Source of the DNA: CAZUFB01 sp048173955
GTDB lineage: Bacteria > Actinomycetota > Coriobacteriia > Coriobacteriales > UMGS124
DNA: 52,662 nt
Direction of reading: 5' to 3'
NCBI GenBank assembly: GCA_048173955.1
Contig: DBEYOB010000072.1
Location: forward strand, 1-52,662
Shown piece after piece: positions 9,299 to 18,508 of the stretch. Within the stretch, counting starts at the first letter, position 1; each line of letters begins with the position of its first letter. Both the position numbers and the translations under genes were made by a program. Below the pieces are notes generated by a model. That model was not told the DNA's origin and did not search any database. It saw nothing but the letters and a program-made list of their open reading frames with translations.

Positions 9299-9515
9299 TG
9301 TCAAGAAAAACTACTCGCGCTGGCCAAATACCGCGTTCGTGAAGACCATTCGGCCTTCCGAAAAAGCCAAAGCACGCGCAATGGAGCAAAGAGGGTCAGA
9401 GATAACGGACAGATGTACGCTTTTTCTCACGTATCCGTCGCCTTTTCGACCATCAGTTGTCTCCCTGCCCTTCACGTTCCAAGTTTTTGGCCAGCAAGAA
9501 CCAGAATCCTTGACA
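9299..9515. repeat. Inverted-repeat element, family F2, copy 1
   Basis: 47-nt arms at 9299-9345 and 9469-9515 (inverted) align gaplessly as TGTCAAG-N13-GCTGGCCAAA-N9-CGTGAAG. The spacer is 123 nt. Just outside the right arm, a truncated third copy ends in GTGAAGGGCAGGG (9544-9556), the perfect inverse of 9463-9475. The family recurs at 21288-21505. The element lies between convergent genes. Confidence 0.8.
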
Positions 9516-9736
9516 CACCAACCTTTATGGAGGTCGCCAAAATGTGAAGGGCAGGGGTCGGAAGGCCCCTTCCCTTTTGCAAGCCTCATCAATCGCAAGC
9601 CCGCCGAACGTGAGGTGGCGATGCAACTCCATCTCGGCCACCGCAAGGGGCCCGTCCCCCTACCTCGCAAAATCGGGCGCAGCCCCATCTGGCAAGGCTG
9701 CACCCGGAACGAATCGTCGCTATGTCGTGGTTGGAA

Positions 9737-11386
9737 CTACGCCCACGGCTCGAGCGCGCTGATCACGCGGCCGGCGCGACGGCCGCTCGAGATGGCCTCG
9801 GCGATGTTGCCGCCCACGTTGTAGATGTAGGGGTACTCGCAGCCCATCTCACCTGCGGAGTACAGACGGGGAATCGGCTGGTCGAACACGTCGAGCACCT
9901 CGCAGTTCGCCGAGCGCTTGGGGCCGCCCTGGGTGTTGAGGACCGTGCCCACGAGCTGCGTCACGTAGTAGGGAGCGTCGATGCGGGCCAGCTCGAAGGC
10001 ATCTCGTGCAACGGTGTCGTCTTCGTTGCCGGGCAGCGAGATGAGCTCGCTGTACTCGTTCTTCGCTTCGCCGCGGTGGAACTGGTCGGCGCCGGCGTCG
10101 ACGCCCTCGTTGTAGTAGTCGAGCGTGGTCTGCAGCACGGCAGCATCGATGCCCGTGGCCGCAGCCAGGTCGTCGACCGTCTCGCACTTCACGATGACGC
10201 CGGCGTCCAGGCCCTCCTGGTTGGTGGTGAAGCGGCCGTCGGTTGCCTTCATCGCGGCGAAGCAGCTCGTCGAGAAGATGCAGCCACCGTCGAATTCCTC
10301 CTGGCCGAAGATGGCCCAAGCGCCCTTGGGCATCGACGACTCGGTGAAGGTGCCCTCGCGGTACTGCTTGCCGTGACGGAGCAACTCGGTATAGAGCACG
10401 TCCTCGTCCATGAAGCGGTGGCCGCGGCTGTCGACGAAGATGTAGTTGTGCGTGGCCCAGCGAGTCCAGGTACGGGCATCGTGGTCGGTCGAGGTGTCCA
10501 TCTTGAGGCCGAGGGCCGCGCCGGACACGTTGTTCATGTGCCACAGCTGCGCGCCGAGCTTCTGGGCCATCTTGATACCGTCGCCGCGGTTGTACCACGA
10601 ACCCTTGCCGATGGTGTCGGGGTAACCGGCAGGCAGGTAGGTGCGCATCATCTCGGGGTCGGCCTCAAACCCACCGGTCGCCAGCAGCACGCCCTTGTTG
10701 GCCTTGAAGTTACGCCCGTCCTCGGTGGTCACGCCGATGACCTCGCCGGCGGCATTGGTGATAAGTTCGATAGCACGGCTCTCATAGTAGATCGGGGTGC
10801 CGAGCTCGTCGACCTTGGTAGCGATGACGTTCCAGGTGGTACCCTCGGTCACGTTGTAGGCCGGGCACTCCTGAGCCGCAGGCATAAACGGATACTCGCC
10901 TTGGATGCCCCAGGTGCCCTGCTCGCACGGTTTGAACTCGCAGCCGAAGTTCTCGGTCATCCAGTCGAGGTTCTGCACGATCTCCTCGGCCCAGGCGTCG
11001 AACGCGTCCTCGGGGATCTCGTAGTCGCCGTTGAGGGCGCCCTGGTACTCGAGCGCGGCCTCCTTGCTGTTGGGGCAGAACACGATGCCGGCCGTGGCGC
11101 TCGAGTTGCCGCCGCGCATGTTCTCGGGTGCGGCCTCGAGGATCAGGCACGAACCGAGGTCCTCGAAGCTCATGACCGCGGCGCACGACATGCCGGCGCA
11201 GCCCGCGCCCACGATGACGACGTCAGCCTCGGCCTCCCAGGCGATGTCATCGGCGGCCGAGGCCTCATCGGCGGCGGGCTCGTCGGCCAGGGCGGTCACC
11301 GCGGTGGCGGTCAGGCCGGTACCGGCGAGGGCGGCAGCGGTGCCCTTGAGGAAGCTACGGCGGTTCATGGCGTTCTCCATCTTCAT
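9737..11386 (-). CDS. Tat-exported FAD-dependent reductase
   Basis: A 549-residue flavoenzyme. The Tat signal NRRSFLKG lies at residues ~8-15, the FAD motif GAGCAGMSCA near residue 58, and the C-terminal FAD segment reads LYSAGEMGCEYPYIYNVGGN. The region equivalent to the fumarate-reductase arginine reads RFMDEDVLY, so Tyr occupies the Arg position. Starts at 11386 and 11380 share one AAGGAG site (4 or 10 nt away); I chose 11386. There is no haem or FMN domain. It is divergent from the membrane LuxR gene at 11685, an arrangement that suggests control by that regulator through the 298-nt shared promoter region. Substrate unknown. Confidence 0.9.
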   Translation of the reverse strand: MKMENAMNRRSFLKGTAAALAGTGLTATAVTALADEPAADEASAADDIAWEAEADVVIVGAGCAGMSCAAVMSFEDLGSCLILEAAPENMRGGNSSATAGIVFCPNSKEAALEYQGALNGDYEIPEDAFDAWAEEIVQNLDWMTENFGCEFKPCEQGTWGIQGEYPFMPAAQECPAYNVTEGTTWNVIATKVDELGTPIYYESRAIELITNAAGEVIGVTTEDGRNFKANKGVLLATGGFEADPEMMRTYLPAGYPDTIGKGSWYNRGDGIKMAQKLGAQLWHMNNVSGAALGLKMDTSTDHDARTWTRWATHNYIFVDSRGHRFMDEDVLYTELLRHGKQYREGTFTESSMPKGAWAIFGQEEFDGGCIFSTSCFAAMKATDGRFTTNQEGLDAGVIVKCETVDDLAAATGIDAAVLQTTLDYYNEGVDAGADQFHRGEAKNEYSELISLPGNEDDTVARDAFELARIDAPYYVTQLVGTVLNTQGGPKRSANCEVLDVFDQPIPRLYSAGEMGCEYPYIYNVGGNIAEAISSGRRAGRVISALEPWA

Positions 11387-11564
11387 GCATCTCCTTGCGG
11401 TAGACGTCGGCGCGGCGACCCGCAGGCCGGACCGCTTCGTTTGCGCGCACCGCACCGGGACGTTCCGCCCGGCGGGTTCGCTGTCAACCACGCTATCCCC
11501 GGCACGCCTCCGCCGCCAAGTGACCATCTGCGGTATTCGGGATTTCGGGCGGGTCAATGCGCGT

Positions 11565-11578
11565 ACCACAATTGGGGT
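11565..11578. promoter_or_regulatory. Palindromic site in the flavoenzyme/LuxR divergent promoter region
   Basis: The 14-mer accacaattggggt is a near-perfect palindrome (12 of 14). It lies between the divergent starts at 11386 and 11685, and a TATACT hexamer at 11614 could be a -10 for the LuxR gene. It is a candidate operator only. Confidence 0.3.
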
Positions 11579-11684
11579 AGGCCGGCGTACGTGCGCAAAC
11601 AACGTCGCGGACGTATACTTTTGGAGTTTGTCGTAAGTCGGCTCCGACATTCTGGACACGCCGTTTCAAACAGAGGGGACCGCC

Positions 11685-13205
11685 ATGGCGATCGATAGTC
11701 CTCAAGCCACGTTCCGCAGCGCGGCGCGCCATGCCGCGCGGTCGTTCGACTGGCGCCTTCTTGGGTTCGCCTTCCTCATGCCTCTGCTCGAGGTCTTCCG
11801 CCGCATATCGTTCAGCCTTCCCCTGACGCTGGGCAGCATCTCGTCGCCGCGCGCCCTTATCGCCGCGCTCATCGCGGGAACCTTTGCCACGGCACTCGGG
11901 CTGCTTGTCGCATCGCTGCGCGGAAGGGCCCCGTCGCTGCGCGCCAAGGCGATTGGCGGCATCGTCGGCATGGCTACCGGCTTTATAGGAATGGCGGTCG
12001 TTCTGGCATTTCCGCTCCCATCCGCATGGGCGGCCGTCGTTGGCGCAGCCTCCTACTGTGCAATGAGCATTGGCGTTGCGCTTTCGTTTTTCGGATGGCT
12101 CCAGCTTTACGCGCGCGTCGGCTCCCTTATGGTCGCCCTATACGTAAGCGTTTCGATCTTCATCGGCAACCTCTCCCAAGTCGCCCTCATCGCCACGAAC
12201 AACCCTTGGGCGATGCTGGGGCTGCTTGCGGTCTGCGCCGCCGGCTCAACATCCCTGCTCGCGCTCTCGTCCGCACGGAAGTCCGCACAAGAGACCGCCC
12301 CCTCCCCCGCCGCGGATGCCGAAAAAGCGCGAGGACCACGCTCTGACGACGACATCCACGACGAGACCGCGGGATCCGAAACCGACCAGCGCACCCTGCG
12401 CTCCATCGTCACATCCTCCCTGACCGCCACGGCAGTCGGGTTTGCGCTGTGTTTCTATCCCTGGGGCGTTATGGCAATTCCGCCCGACAGCTACGCCCAA
12501 GACCACAGCGCCCTCGTCTTCTTTGCAGGCGACCTCATAGCAATCGCCGTGCTTGGCCTGTTCGCCTATTCGACGCGCAACTCGCCAAGGTACAGCGACG
12601 TTCGGCAGAAGACGTTCTTCCTGTTGCCGGCGTTCACCGTCTTCCTCGCCTACTTCTCGTTTGTCCGCATGCTCGGACTCGATGCGGGCGGCACGCTCAA
12701 GACGCTGCTATCTATCGGGTACAACGCCAGCATTGCGGGTTTCTGGGCGCTCTTTGCCACGTTGGCCGCCATGCGGCAGCACGAACGGGGGATGTCCGTC
12801 GAATCCGCATGCGCTCCCGCCGTGCTGCTTGCCGCAATCTCATACATGCTCGGGGCGGCGCTCCACGAACTGTACGGCAACAACGCGATGTACTTCCTTA
12901 TTGTGCTGACAACGCTCTACATCCTGGGTCTTTCGGTCATCTCAACCCGCAAGGCGTCGCTCAACGACGAAGAGCGGGTGCGCAAGAACTGCGAAGAGCT
13001 CGCCGAAACATGCGGACTGTCGGCTCGTGAGGCGGAAATTCTCCTGCTCATCGCCCAAGACTACTCCGTCGACCGCATCGCCGACCAGCTTGTCATCTCG
13101 ATCGGCACCGTGCGCACTCACAAGAAGCGCATCTATGCTAAGGTCGGTGTCCACAAGCACGAGGACCTCATGCGCGCGATACGCGCGCCGCAAGGGAGGG
13201 GATAG
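11685..13205 (+). CDS. Membrane-spanning LuxR-family transcriptional regulator
   Basis: 506 residues. The N-terminal domain has about ten to twelve hydrophobic helices, broken by a charged cytoplasmic loop (residues ~205-245). The C-terminal LuxR HTH reads CGLSAREAEILLLIAQ followed by VISIGTVRTHKKRIYAKVGVH. ATG 11685 has a GAGGGGA site 5 nt upstream. It is transcribed divergently from the flavoenzyme at 9737-11386, its probable target. No phosphoacceptor receiver domain is present, so signal sensing must be through the membrane domain (inference from architecture). Codon and base composition are slightly less GC-rich than in neighbouring genes. Confidence 0.93.
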   Translation: MAIDSPQATFRSAARHAARSFDWRLLGFAFLMPLLEVFRRISFSLPLTLGSISSPRALIAALIAGTFATALGLLVASLRGRAPSLRAKAIGGIVGMATGFIGMAVVLAFPLPSAWAAVVGAASYCAMSIGVALSFFGWLQLYARVGSLMVALYVSVSIFIGNLSQVALIATNNPWAMLGLLAVCAAGSTSLLALSSARKSAQETAPSPAADAEKARGPRSDDDIHDETAGSETDQRTLRSIVTSSLTATAVGFALCFYPWGVMAIPPDSYAQDHSALVFFAGDLIAIAVLGLFAYSTRNSPRYSDVRQKTFFLLPAFTVFLAYFSFVRMLGLDAGGTLKTLLSIGYNASIAGFWALFATLAAMRQHERGMSVESACAPAVLLAAISYMLGAALHELYGNNAMYFLIVLTTLYILGLSVISTRKASLNDEERVRKNCEELAETCGLSAREAEILLLIAQDYSVDRIADQLVISIGTVRTHKKRIYAKVGVHKHEDLMRAIRAPQGRG

Positions 13206-13347
13206 CGCATGGTGCGGCCCTCGGGAGCCCAGACGCGTGTGCGCCCCCGAGAGCCCCCGCACGGATGCGTCCATCGCCGTGCCGAATGGGCAGCACCCGA
13301 ATGGACCATGCTGTTTTTTCGGCTTAGTGAGCAAGTTGACGCTGTGT

Positions 13348-13399
13348 TGTCGAGCCAAAGTTACAGTTTTTCGCTTAAGAGCGTAACTTTGGCCCGACA
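13348..13399. terminator. Bidirectional hairpin between convergent genes
   Basis: Arms 13348-13364 (TGTCGAGCCAAAGTTAC) and 13383-13399 match at 16 of 17 positions with an 18-nt loop. The plus side is followed by an AT-rich run (ttttaattatt). It lies between the LuxR stop (13205) and the RGG-protein stop (13488), so it can terminate both. The arm starts TGTC and contains GGCCAAA on one side, slightly recalling family F2, but the alignment is not convincing. Confidence 0.6.
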
Positions 13400-13487
13400 T
13401 TTTAATTATTGATGCATGTTTGCATTGCGAACCGGCCACGTTGCGTCCCCCGGCCCCGGCCCGCACAGCCGTCGGGAGCCCGGCCCG

Positions 13488-14468
13488 CTACCGGTCGCCG
13501 CGGGCTCTTCCCTCGCGCCGGTCGCCCCAGCCTCCGCGGCCGCCCTGGTTCCGCCCGCCGCCGGGGCGTCCACCGCCAGGCCTCCCACCACCGGGCCGCC
13601 CGCCGCGCCCACCAGACCGTCCGCCGCGCCCGCCCGGCCTGCCGCCGGACGGACGGCTGTCGGGGCGCTTGCCCTTGGCGTAGCCGTCCCGGTCGGCCAC
13701 CTTGCCGCGCTTGTAGAGCAGCGACTTGTTGCGCGTGGCCATGCTGATGCGCTCCACCTTGCGCACCGAGAACTTGCCGGTCTTCTCGTTGGTGTTCGCG
13801 TCGACGCGCACCATGAAGCCGTCGTCGGCGTACTCGGTCATCGCGAGGTGGGCGGGTTTGCCCTCGGCGTCGTATTCCACAACCGCGCTGAACGAGTCGG
13901 GGCAGCCGGGCTCGTCGACCGTCTCGATATTGAGATGGAGCGGCGAGGGGCTCTTCTGGCCGTGGGCGTCGAGCGGCACGATGTCGACGCGCGTAAAGCC
14001 CCAACCGGCGGCGGCGATGCCGGTCTGGATGCCTCCCAGTCTGCCGAACGGATAGCCCGAAAGCGTGGCCGCCTGCACGAGCATCTTGTTGACGAACTCG
14101 ACGGCGTCGAGGAGCGCGGCGAGCACCGGCGGCAGATCGGGCGCGGGATCGGACGCCGGCGCGGGATCGGCCGGCTCGGCAGCCGCGTCGCCGACGACCG
14201 CAGGTTCCCCGGCGACGGCCGCAACCTCGCCGGACGCCAGTGCGGCCCCCTCGCCAGCGGCGTTCGGCCGCTCGATCGGGCCGTCCTCGCAGGGGAACGC
14301 GTAGACCGTGCGCTCGGACCCGTCCTTGCGCACCGTCACGACCGGCAGCAGCCCGCCGACGCCGCGGGGAAACGCCGGCTCGACCCTCTCGAGCGGCATG
14401 ACCCAGCGCCTGTCAGAAAGCTCGACCATGCCCGTGCCGAACATGCCGTTTCCGCCGTGCAGCTCCAT
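13488..14468 (-). CDS. Uncharacterised protein with Gly/Arg-rich (RGG-like) C-terminal tail
   Basis: 326 residues, family not recognised. Residues ~1-75 form a compact N-terminal domain (MELHGGNGMFGTGM...). An Ala/Pro/Glu linker spans about 80-125. A second folded domain follows (residues ~125-270, including ALLDAVEFVNKMLVQAA). The last ~55 residues are almost only Gly, Arg, Pro and Ser with repeated GGRPGG units. Such tails bind RNA in other proteins, but that is inference here. Start 14468 follows a GAAGGG site; the frame to 14621 has no signal. It is convergent with the LuxR gene at 11685 and divergent from the LuxR gene at 14676. No signal peptide, so cytoplasmic. Confidence 0.75.
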   Translation of the reverse strand: MELHGGNGMFGTGMVELSDRRWVMPLERVEPAFPRGVGGLLPVVTVRKDGSERTVYAFPCEDGPIERPNAAGEGAALASGEVAAVAGEPAVVGDAAAEPADPAPASDPAPDLPPVLAALLDAVEFVNKMLVQAATLSGYPFGRLGGIQTGIAAAGWGFTRVDIVPLDAHGQKSPSPLHLNIETVDEPGCPDSFSAVVEYDAEGKPAHLAMTEYADDGFMVRVDANTNEKTGKFSVRKVERISMATRNKSLLYKRGKVADRDGYAKGKRPDSRPSGGRPGGRGGRSGGRGGRPGGGRPGGGRPGGGRNQGGRGGWGDRREGRARGDR

Positions 14469-14675
14469 AGGCCACCCTTCGTCTCTTCGCCCGCTGCGGC
14501 CCAGGGCCCGCCGCAACCTATACGGGGTAACGGTACCACACCCGGCTGGCCGACCGTCGGAGAAACCCTCCCCCACCCCATAACGACCGACGGGACAGAC
14601 ATATAATGAGACGGTTCGCATCCGAGCATCCCGCGCCGGGCCTCGCGCCGGCGCCCGTACGTCTGGGGGACGGCA

Positions 14676-16232
14676 GTGGCAACGGCATGGGCAGCGCGCA
14701 TCTCACGTTACGGCGCATGGGCCCCTATGGTCTTCTTCTCGTGGCTCAACACCAACAACGCCTACCTGCCCTCCGGCCTTTCGTTCTGCAACGCCTATCT
14801 GTGGTTCTCGCTCGTCATGGCCATCGTCGTGTTTGCTTGCCTCGCAGAGCATCGGCGCCGGCAGGCGGCGGGAGCCGCAGCAAAGGCGGCGGGGGCCACG
14901 GCCGGGTCGGCGGCGCGACGCTCCCCCGACCGTCAGAACGCCGTCCTGCAGGCACTCGACGTCGCCGCGTGCCTGGGCATGGCCGCGTCGTCGGCGCTCG
15001 TGGTGAGCCCCGCGCTGTTCGGCTGGGATGCCGGCTGCGCGCTCGTCGGCTCCATCGTCGCCGGCCTGGGCATCGGGTGGTCGTACGTGCGCTGGGCAAT
15101 CTGCCTCTCGCACTGCGAGCTGCGCGACCTCATCCGCTTCATCTTCGTGGGATGCATCGTCTGGACCGCCGGCCGCACCATCGCCTTTATGCTCCCCTTG
15201 GCCGCCAGCACCGCGTTCGCGGCAGCGATCCCCCTGGTCAGCGGCCTCATGCTTGCCGCCATGACGCACGCAGGTCCCGGCGGGGCGCTTGGGGCCGCAG
15301 GGGCAAGGCCGCTCGGGCCGAAGGCCACCGGCGGGACGGCGGGCTGCGGCACCGCATCGGGCGTCCCCGCGGCGAGCAGCGGCGCGGCGGCGCCGACCGC
15401 GGGATCGGCCCTCTCCCATCCCCACGACGGCAGCTTCAGCACCTGGAAGCTCTGGGCCGTCATCGTTGTGCTGACCCTCAACAACCAGCTCATCCTCGGC
15501 GGCACCATGCCCTACGCCGGCGATCTGAGCGGCGTCTACCCCATCAAGGCGTCCTTCACCGTCGCGATCAGCTGCCTCGTCCTCGTCTGGACCCTCAGGA
15601 CCAACCTCGCGTTCGACTTCGTGCTCCTCTGGCGCGGCCTCTACATGCTCGCCGCCGCCGCGCTGCTCATCATCTCGCTCGGGTTCGAGGGACCGGTGCT
15701 CTGGGTCGCGTCGTCCGTCGCGGCCGACATGCTCGTCCCAATCCTGTGGCTCACCATCTGCACGGTGGCCCACCACACCCCCATCCCGTCGTACTTCGTG
15801 GTCGGCGTCGGGCTGGGCGCCTACGGCGTCGCCTCGTTCGCGGGGCAGCTCATCGGCAGGACGGTCCCCGCGCTGCTCGGGCTCGCGCCGCTGTGCACCG
15901 TGCTGCTCTTCGTGCTGTTCGTCGTGCTGGCGCTGTGCCTCGACTCGCGCAACCCCGACCTGCTCCAGCTCTTCGACGACCTGATGGGCAGGCAGCTGAG
16001 CCCCACCGACCTCGAGGCCGTCAACGCCCGCTGCGCCGAGGTTGGCTCCGACCACCGCCTCACCCCGCGCGAGGTCGAGGTCATGCAGATGCTCTGCGCC
16101 GGCCGGTCGCGCAGCTACATCGCCGAGACGCTGTTCATATCCGAGAACACCGTGAAGACCCACTCCGACCGGCTCTACAAGAAGCTCGGCGTACACAGCC
16201 GCGAAGAGTTGCAGGGGCTCGTGGGCCTCTAG
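14676..16232 (+). CDS. Membrane-spanning LuxR-family transcriptional regulator
   Basis: 518 residues starting with GTG at 14676, with GGGGGA 5 nt upstream. Hydrophobic helices cover residues ~15-430, interrupted by two Ala/Gly-rich loops (about 65-85 and 205-250). The C-terminal HTH reads HRLTPREVEVMQMLCAGR and then FISENTVKTHSDRLYKKLGVHSR, a textbook LuxR/GerE domain. It lies 181 nt upstream of the flavoenzyme at 16414-18063 on the same strand, so the two may be co-transcribed and functionally paired. TATAAT at 14602-14607 could be a -10, although no -35 is visible. Confidence 0.93.
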   Translation: MATAWAARISRYGAWAPMVFFSWLNTNNAYLPSGLSFCNAYLWFSLVMAIVVFACLAEHRRRQAAGAAAKAAGATAGSAARRSPDRQNAVLQALDVAACLGMAASSALVVSPALFGWDAGCALVGSIVAGLGIGWSYVRWAICLSHCELRDLIRFIFVGCIVWTAGRTIAFMLPLAASTAFAAAIPLVSGLMLAAMTHAGPGGALGAAGARPLGPKATGGTAGCGTASGVPAASSGAAAPTAGSALSHPHDGSFSTWKLWAVIVVLTLNNQLILGGTMPYAGDLSGVYPIKASFTVAISCLVLVWTLRTNLAFDFVLLWRGLYMLAAAALLIISLGFEGPVLWVASSVAADMLVPILWLTICTVAHHTPIPSYFVVGVGLGAYGVASFAGQLIGRTVPALLGLAPLCTVLLFVLFVVLALCLDSRNPDLLQLFDDLMGRQLSPTDLEAVNARCAEVGSDHRLTPREVEVMQMLCAGRSRSYIAETLFISENTVKTHSDRLYKKLGVHSREELQGLVGL

Positions 16233-16413
16233 GGTTCTACCTGCATGTTTGTCGCCGTCACCCGCGATGTCCTACCCCCTCCCCCACTCGAATCATCCCC
16301 CCGTCCGACTGTCCCGCCGGCGCCGAGCCGGCCATGATGGGAGACACGGCATCCACCGCGATGCCCGTCGAGGCGCGCCATCCGGGCGCACCTGCCCGAC
16401 ACGAGGAGGAATC

Positions 16414-18063
16414 ATGGGACAGAGCACCATGCAGGACCGCCGCACGTTCATCAAGGGCGCGGGAGCCATCGCCGCAGTCGCAGCCGGCGCCGCCATCCCC
16501 GCAACCGCGTTCGGCGCCTATGCGGCCGACCACGCCGACCCCGCTGCCGACCTGGTCGCGATGACCGCCGAGCCCACCGCTGCGCCGACCGCCACGGAAG
16601 ACGGCTGGGACGGCGAGTTCGACGTGGTGATCGTCGGTGCGGGCATGGCCGGCGTCTGCGCCGCCATCACCGTCGCCACCGAGGGCGAGGGCGCGACGTG
16701 CCTCCTCCTCGAGAAGGAGGCGTCGGCCTCGGGCAACAGCCCCTACAGTGCCGGCGACGTCCTGTACTGCGACGACGCCTCTGAGGCCGAGGTCTACCTG
16801 CAGAACCTGATCGGCGGCGCCACCCCCGACGACGTCATCCACGCCTTCGCCGTCGAACTGCAGGAGAACCTCAACTGGTTCAAGTCGCTCGGCATGACCG
16901 AGGACATGCTGTACATGAACCCGCCGGACCCGACCGGCGAGAAGACGATGGAGTACGCCGAGTTCCCCAACGACCACACCGTCGGCTACTTCGAGTTCGA
17001 CCCCGAGAAGGGCGAGTACTACCACACCTACCAGTTCCTGTTCGAGGCACTGAACACCCACGCCGACGTCGTGACCTACCTGCCGTCCACCCCGATGGAG
17101 GAGCTCATCCAGGATCCCGAGACCAAGACCATCCTGGGCGTCCTCGCCGCGGGCAAGCGCTACAAGGCCAAGCGCGGCGTCCTCATGTGCACCGGCGGCT
17201 TTGAGAACGACCCCGAGATGATGTTCACCTACACCGGCATCCAGGGCTGCATCCCGCTGGCCGGCGCGGCCAACACCGGCGACGGCCACCGCGCGTGCAT
17301 GAAGATTGGCGCCGACTTCTGGCACATGCACGGCGGCGCGCAGTTCTGGATGACCCTGCGCGACCTTGAGAACACGCGCTTCGCCTCCGTGAAGCACAGC
17401 TTCAACACCAAGCAGCACGGCATCACCATCGGCGTGAACGGCCGCCGCTTCTACAACGACTACGACGGCTGCAACGTGTACAAGGGGACCGCGGCGGACT
17501 CCAACATGGCCTGCAACGTCGGCTACCGCCACGGCATCACGCAGTTCGGCGGCAACTGGGTGCACCTGCCCCTGCCGCCCAAGGGCTGGTTCATCTTCGA
17601 CCAGGCGGGCCTCGAGGCCGGCGCGTTCCCCACGGACATCTCCGAGGACATCGTGGCCGACGGCTGGGCCGTTTCCGCCGACACCATCGAGGACCTCGCC
17701 GCCGCCATCGAGGTGCCGGCCGAAGAGCTCGTGAAGACCGTCGATCTGTGGAACCAGTGGTGCGACCAGGGCGAGGACCTTGCGTTCTACCGTCCGTCCG
17801 ACACGCTGACCCCCATCAAGACCGGCCCGTTCTACGCCATCCTGTGCATCCCCACGATGCTCAACACCGACGGCGGCCCGGTGCGCTCCGCCAAGGGCGA
17901 GATCCTCGACCCCGACGGCAACCCCATCCCGCACCTCTACTCCGCCGGTGAGTTCGGCTCGGTGTGGGGCCACTTCTACCAGGGCTGCGGCAACCTCGGC
18001 GAATGCGCCGCGTTCGGCCGCATCTCGGCCCGCAGCGCGCTGGCAAACGAGCCGCTGGCGTAA
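16414..18063 (+). CDS. Tat-exported FAD-dependent reductase
   Basis: 549 residues. The Tat signal DRRTFIKG (residues ~8-15) is followed by an Ala-rich h-region, a short linker and the FAD motif GAGMAGVCAA near residue 75. The C-terminal segment HLYSAGEFGSVWGHFYQGCGN contacts FAD in the family. The catalytic-arginine region reads RFYNDYDGC, so Cys stands where Arg would be. Start 16414 has a strong GAGGAGG site; the open frame from 16249 lacks one. It is preceded by a membrane LuxR gene on the same strand, its probable regulator. No haem or FMN domain. Substrate unknown. Confidence 0.9.
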   Translation: MGQSTMQDRRTFIKGAGAIAAVAAGAAIPATAFGAYAADHADPAADLVAMTAEPTAAPTATEDGWDGEFDVVIVGAGMAGVCAAITVATEGEGATCLLLEKEASASGNSPYSAGDVLYCDDASEAEVYLQNLIGGATPDDVIHAFAVELQENLNWFKSLGMTEDMLYMNPPDPTGEKTMEYAEFPNDHTVGYFEFDPEKGEYYHTYQFLFEALNTHADVVTYLPSTPMEELIQDPETKTILGVLAAGKRYKAKRGVLMCTGGFENDPEMMFTYTGIQGCIPLAGAANTGDGHRACMKIGADFWHMHGGAQFWMTLRDLENTRFASVKHSFNTKQHGITIGVNGRRFYNDYDGCNVYKGTAADSNMACNVGYRHGITQFGGNWVHLPLPPKGWFIFDQAGLEAGAFPTDISEDIVADGWAVSADTIEDLAAAIEVPAEELVKTVDLWNQWCDQGEDLAFYRPSDTLTPIKTGPFYAILCIPTMLNTDGGPVRSAKGEILDPDGNPIPHLYSAGEFGSVWGHFYQGCGNLGECAAFGRISARSALANEPLA

Positions 18064-18155
18064 CCGCCGGGCGCCGGGCGTGCCGGGCACCATGCGTGCC
18101 GGGCGCCGTGCGCTGACCGGTACGTCCGGGGCGGTCCGAACCCAATAGCGTCAAT

Positions 18156-18193
18156 CCGGCGGGGCCGGCGCGTGCAGGCGTCGGCCCCGCCGG
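18156..18193 (+). terminator. GC-rich hairpin after flavoenzyme gene
   Basis: Arms 18156-18170 and 18179-18193 (CCGGCGGGGCCGRCG) pair at 14 of 15 positions. There is no U-run. It lies 93 nt after the stop at 18063 and 33 nt before the F1 repeat. Confidence 0.5.
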
Positions 18194-18225
18194 CGTACGC
18201 AAAGGTCGCGCAGCGGCCGCGCAAT

Positions 18226-18456
18226 GGTCAAAATGGGCGCACATGCGTGATTTCGAAAAACTGTTGGTCATTTGACCATCGAGTGTATGCGGCAGGTCGG
18301 CCAAAATGCCGGCAAATGCACGTGCTGGCATAGCGCAGCGCTCAAAAGCGCAGGTCGCGCAAGACCCTGCCTTCCAGAATCCCCCAGGAAAACACGCACT
18401 CGTTGGACATTTGACCAGCACTTTTTGAAAAACACGCACTCGGCCGCCGTTTGACC
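18226..18456. repeat. Inverted-repeat element, family F1, copy 1
   Basis: Each arm (18226-18290; inverted 18393-18456) is itself a direct repeat of a 24-nt half-site, GGTCAAA-N8-GAGTGCGTG, with a 40-nt period and a TTTTTCAAAAAGTGCT-like linker. The 102-nt spacer holds nested complementary segments: GGCAGG 18291/CCTGCC 18366, a 9-bp stem at 18306/18323 and GCGCT-caaa-AGCGC at 18338-18351. It lies between convergent genes. The family recurs at 27404-27674. Confidence 0.85.
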
Positions 18457-18508
18457 ACCTGCACGGCCCACCCGCACGGCCAAACATGTCCCACGCCCTC
18501 CCGCGTGG

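Noticed and set aside
13348..13399. Member of family F2
   Set aside because: Shared letters (TGTC, GGCCAAA) fall at different spacing; it is better explained as a terminator hairpin.
18226..18456. CRISPR array
   Set aside because: Only two half-sites per orientation, inverted halves, and no cas genes.
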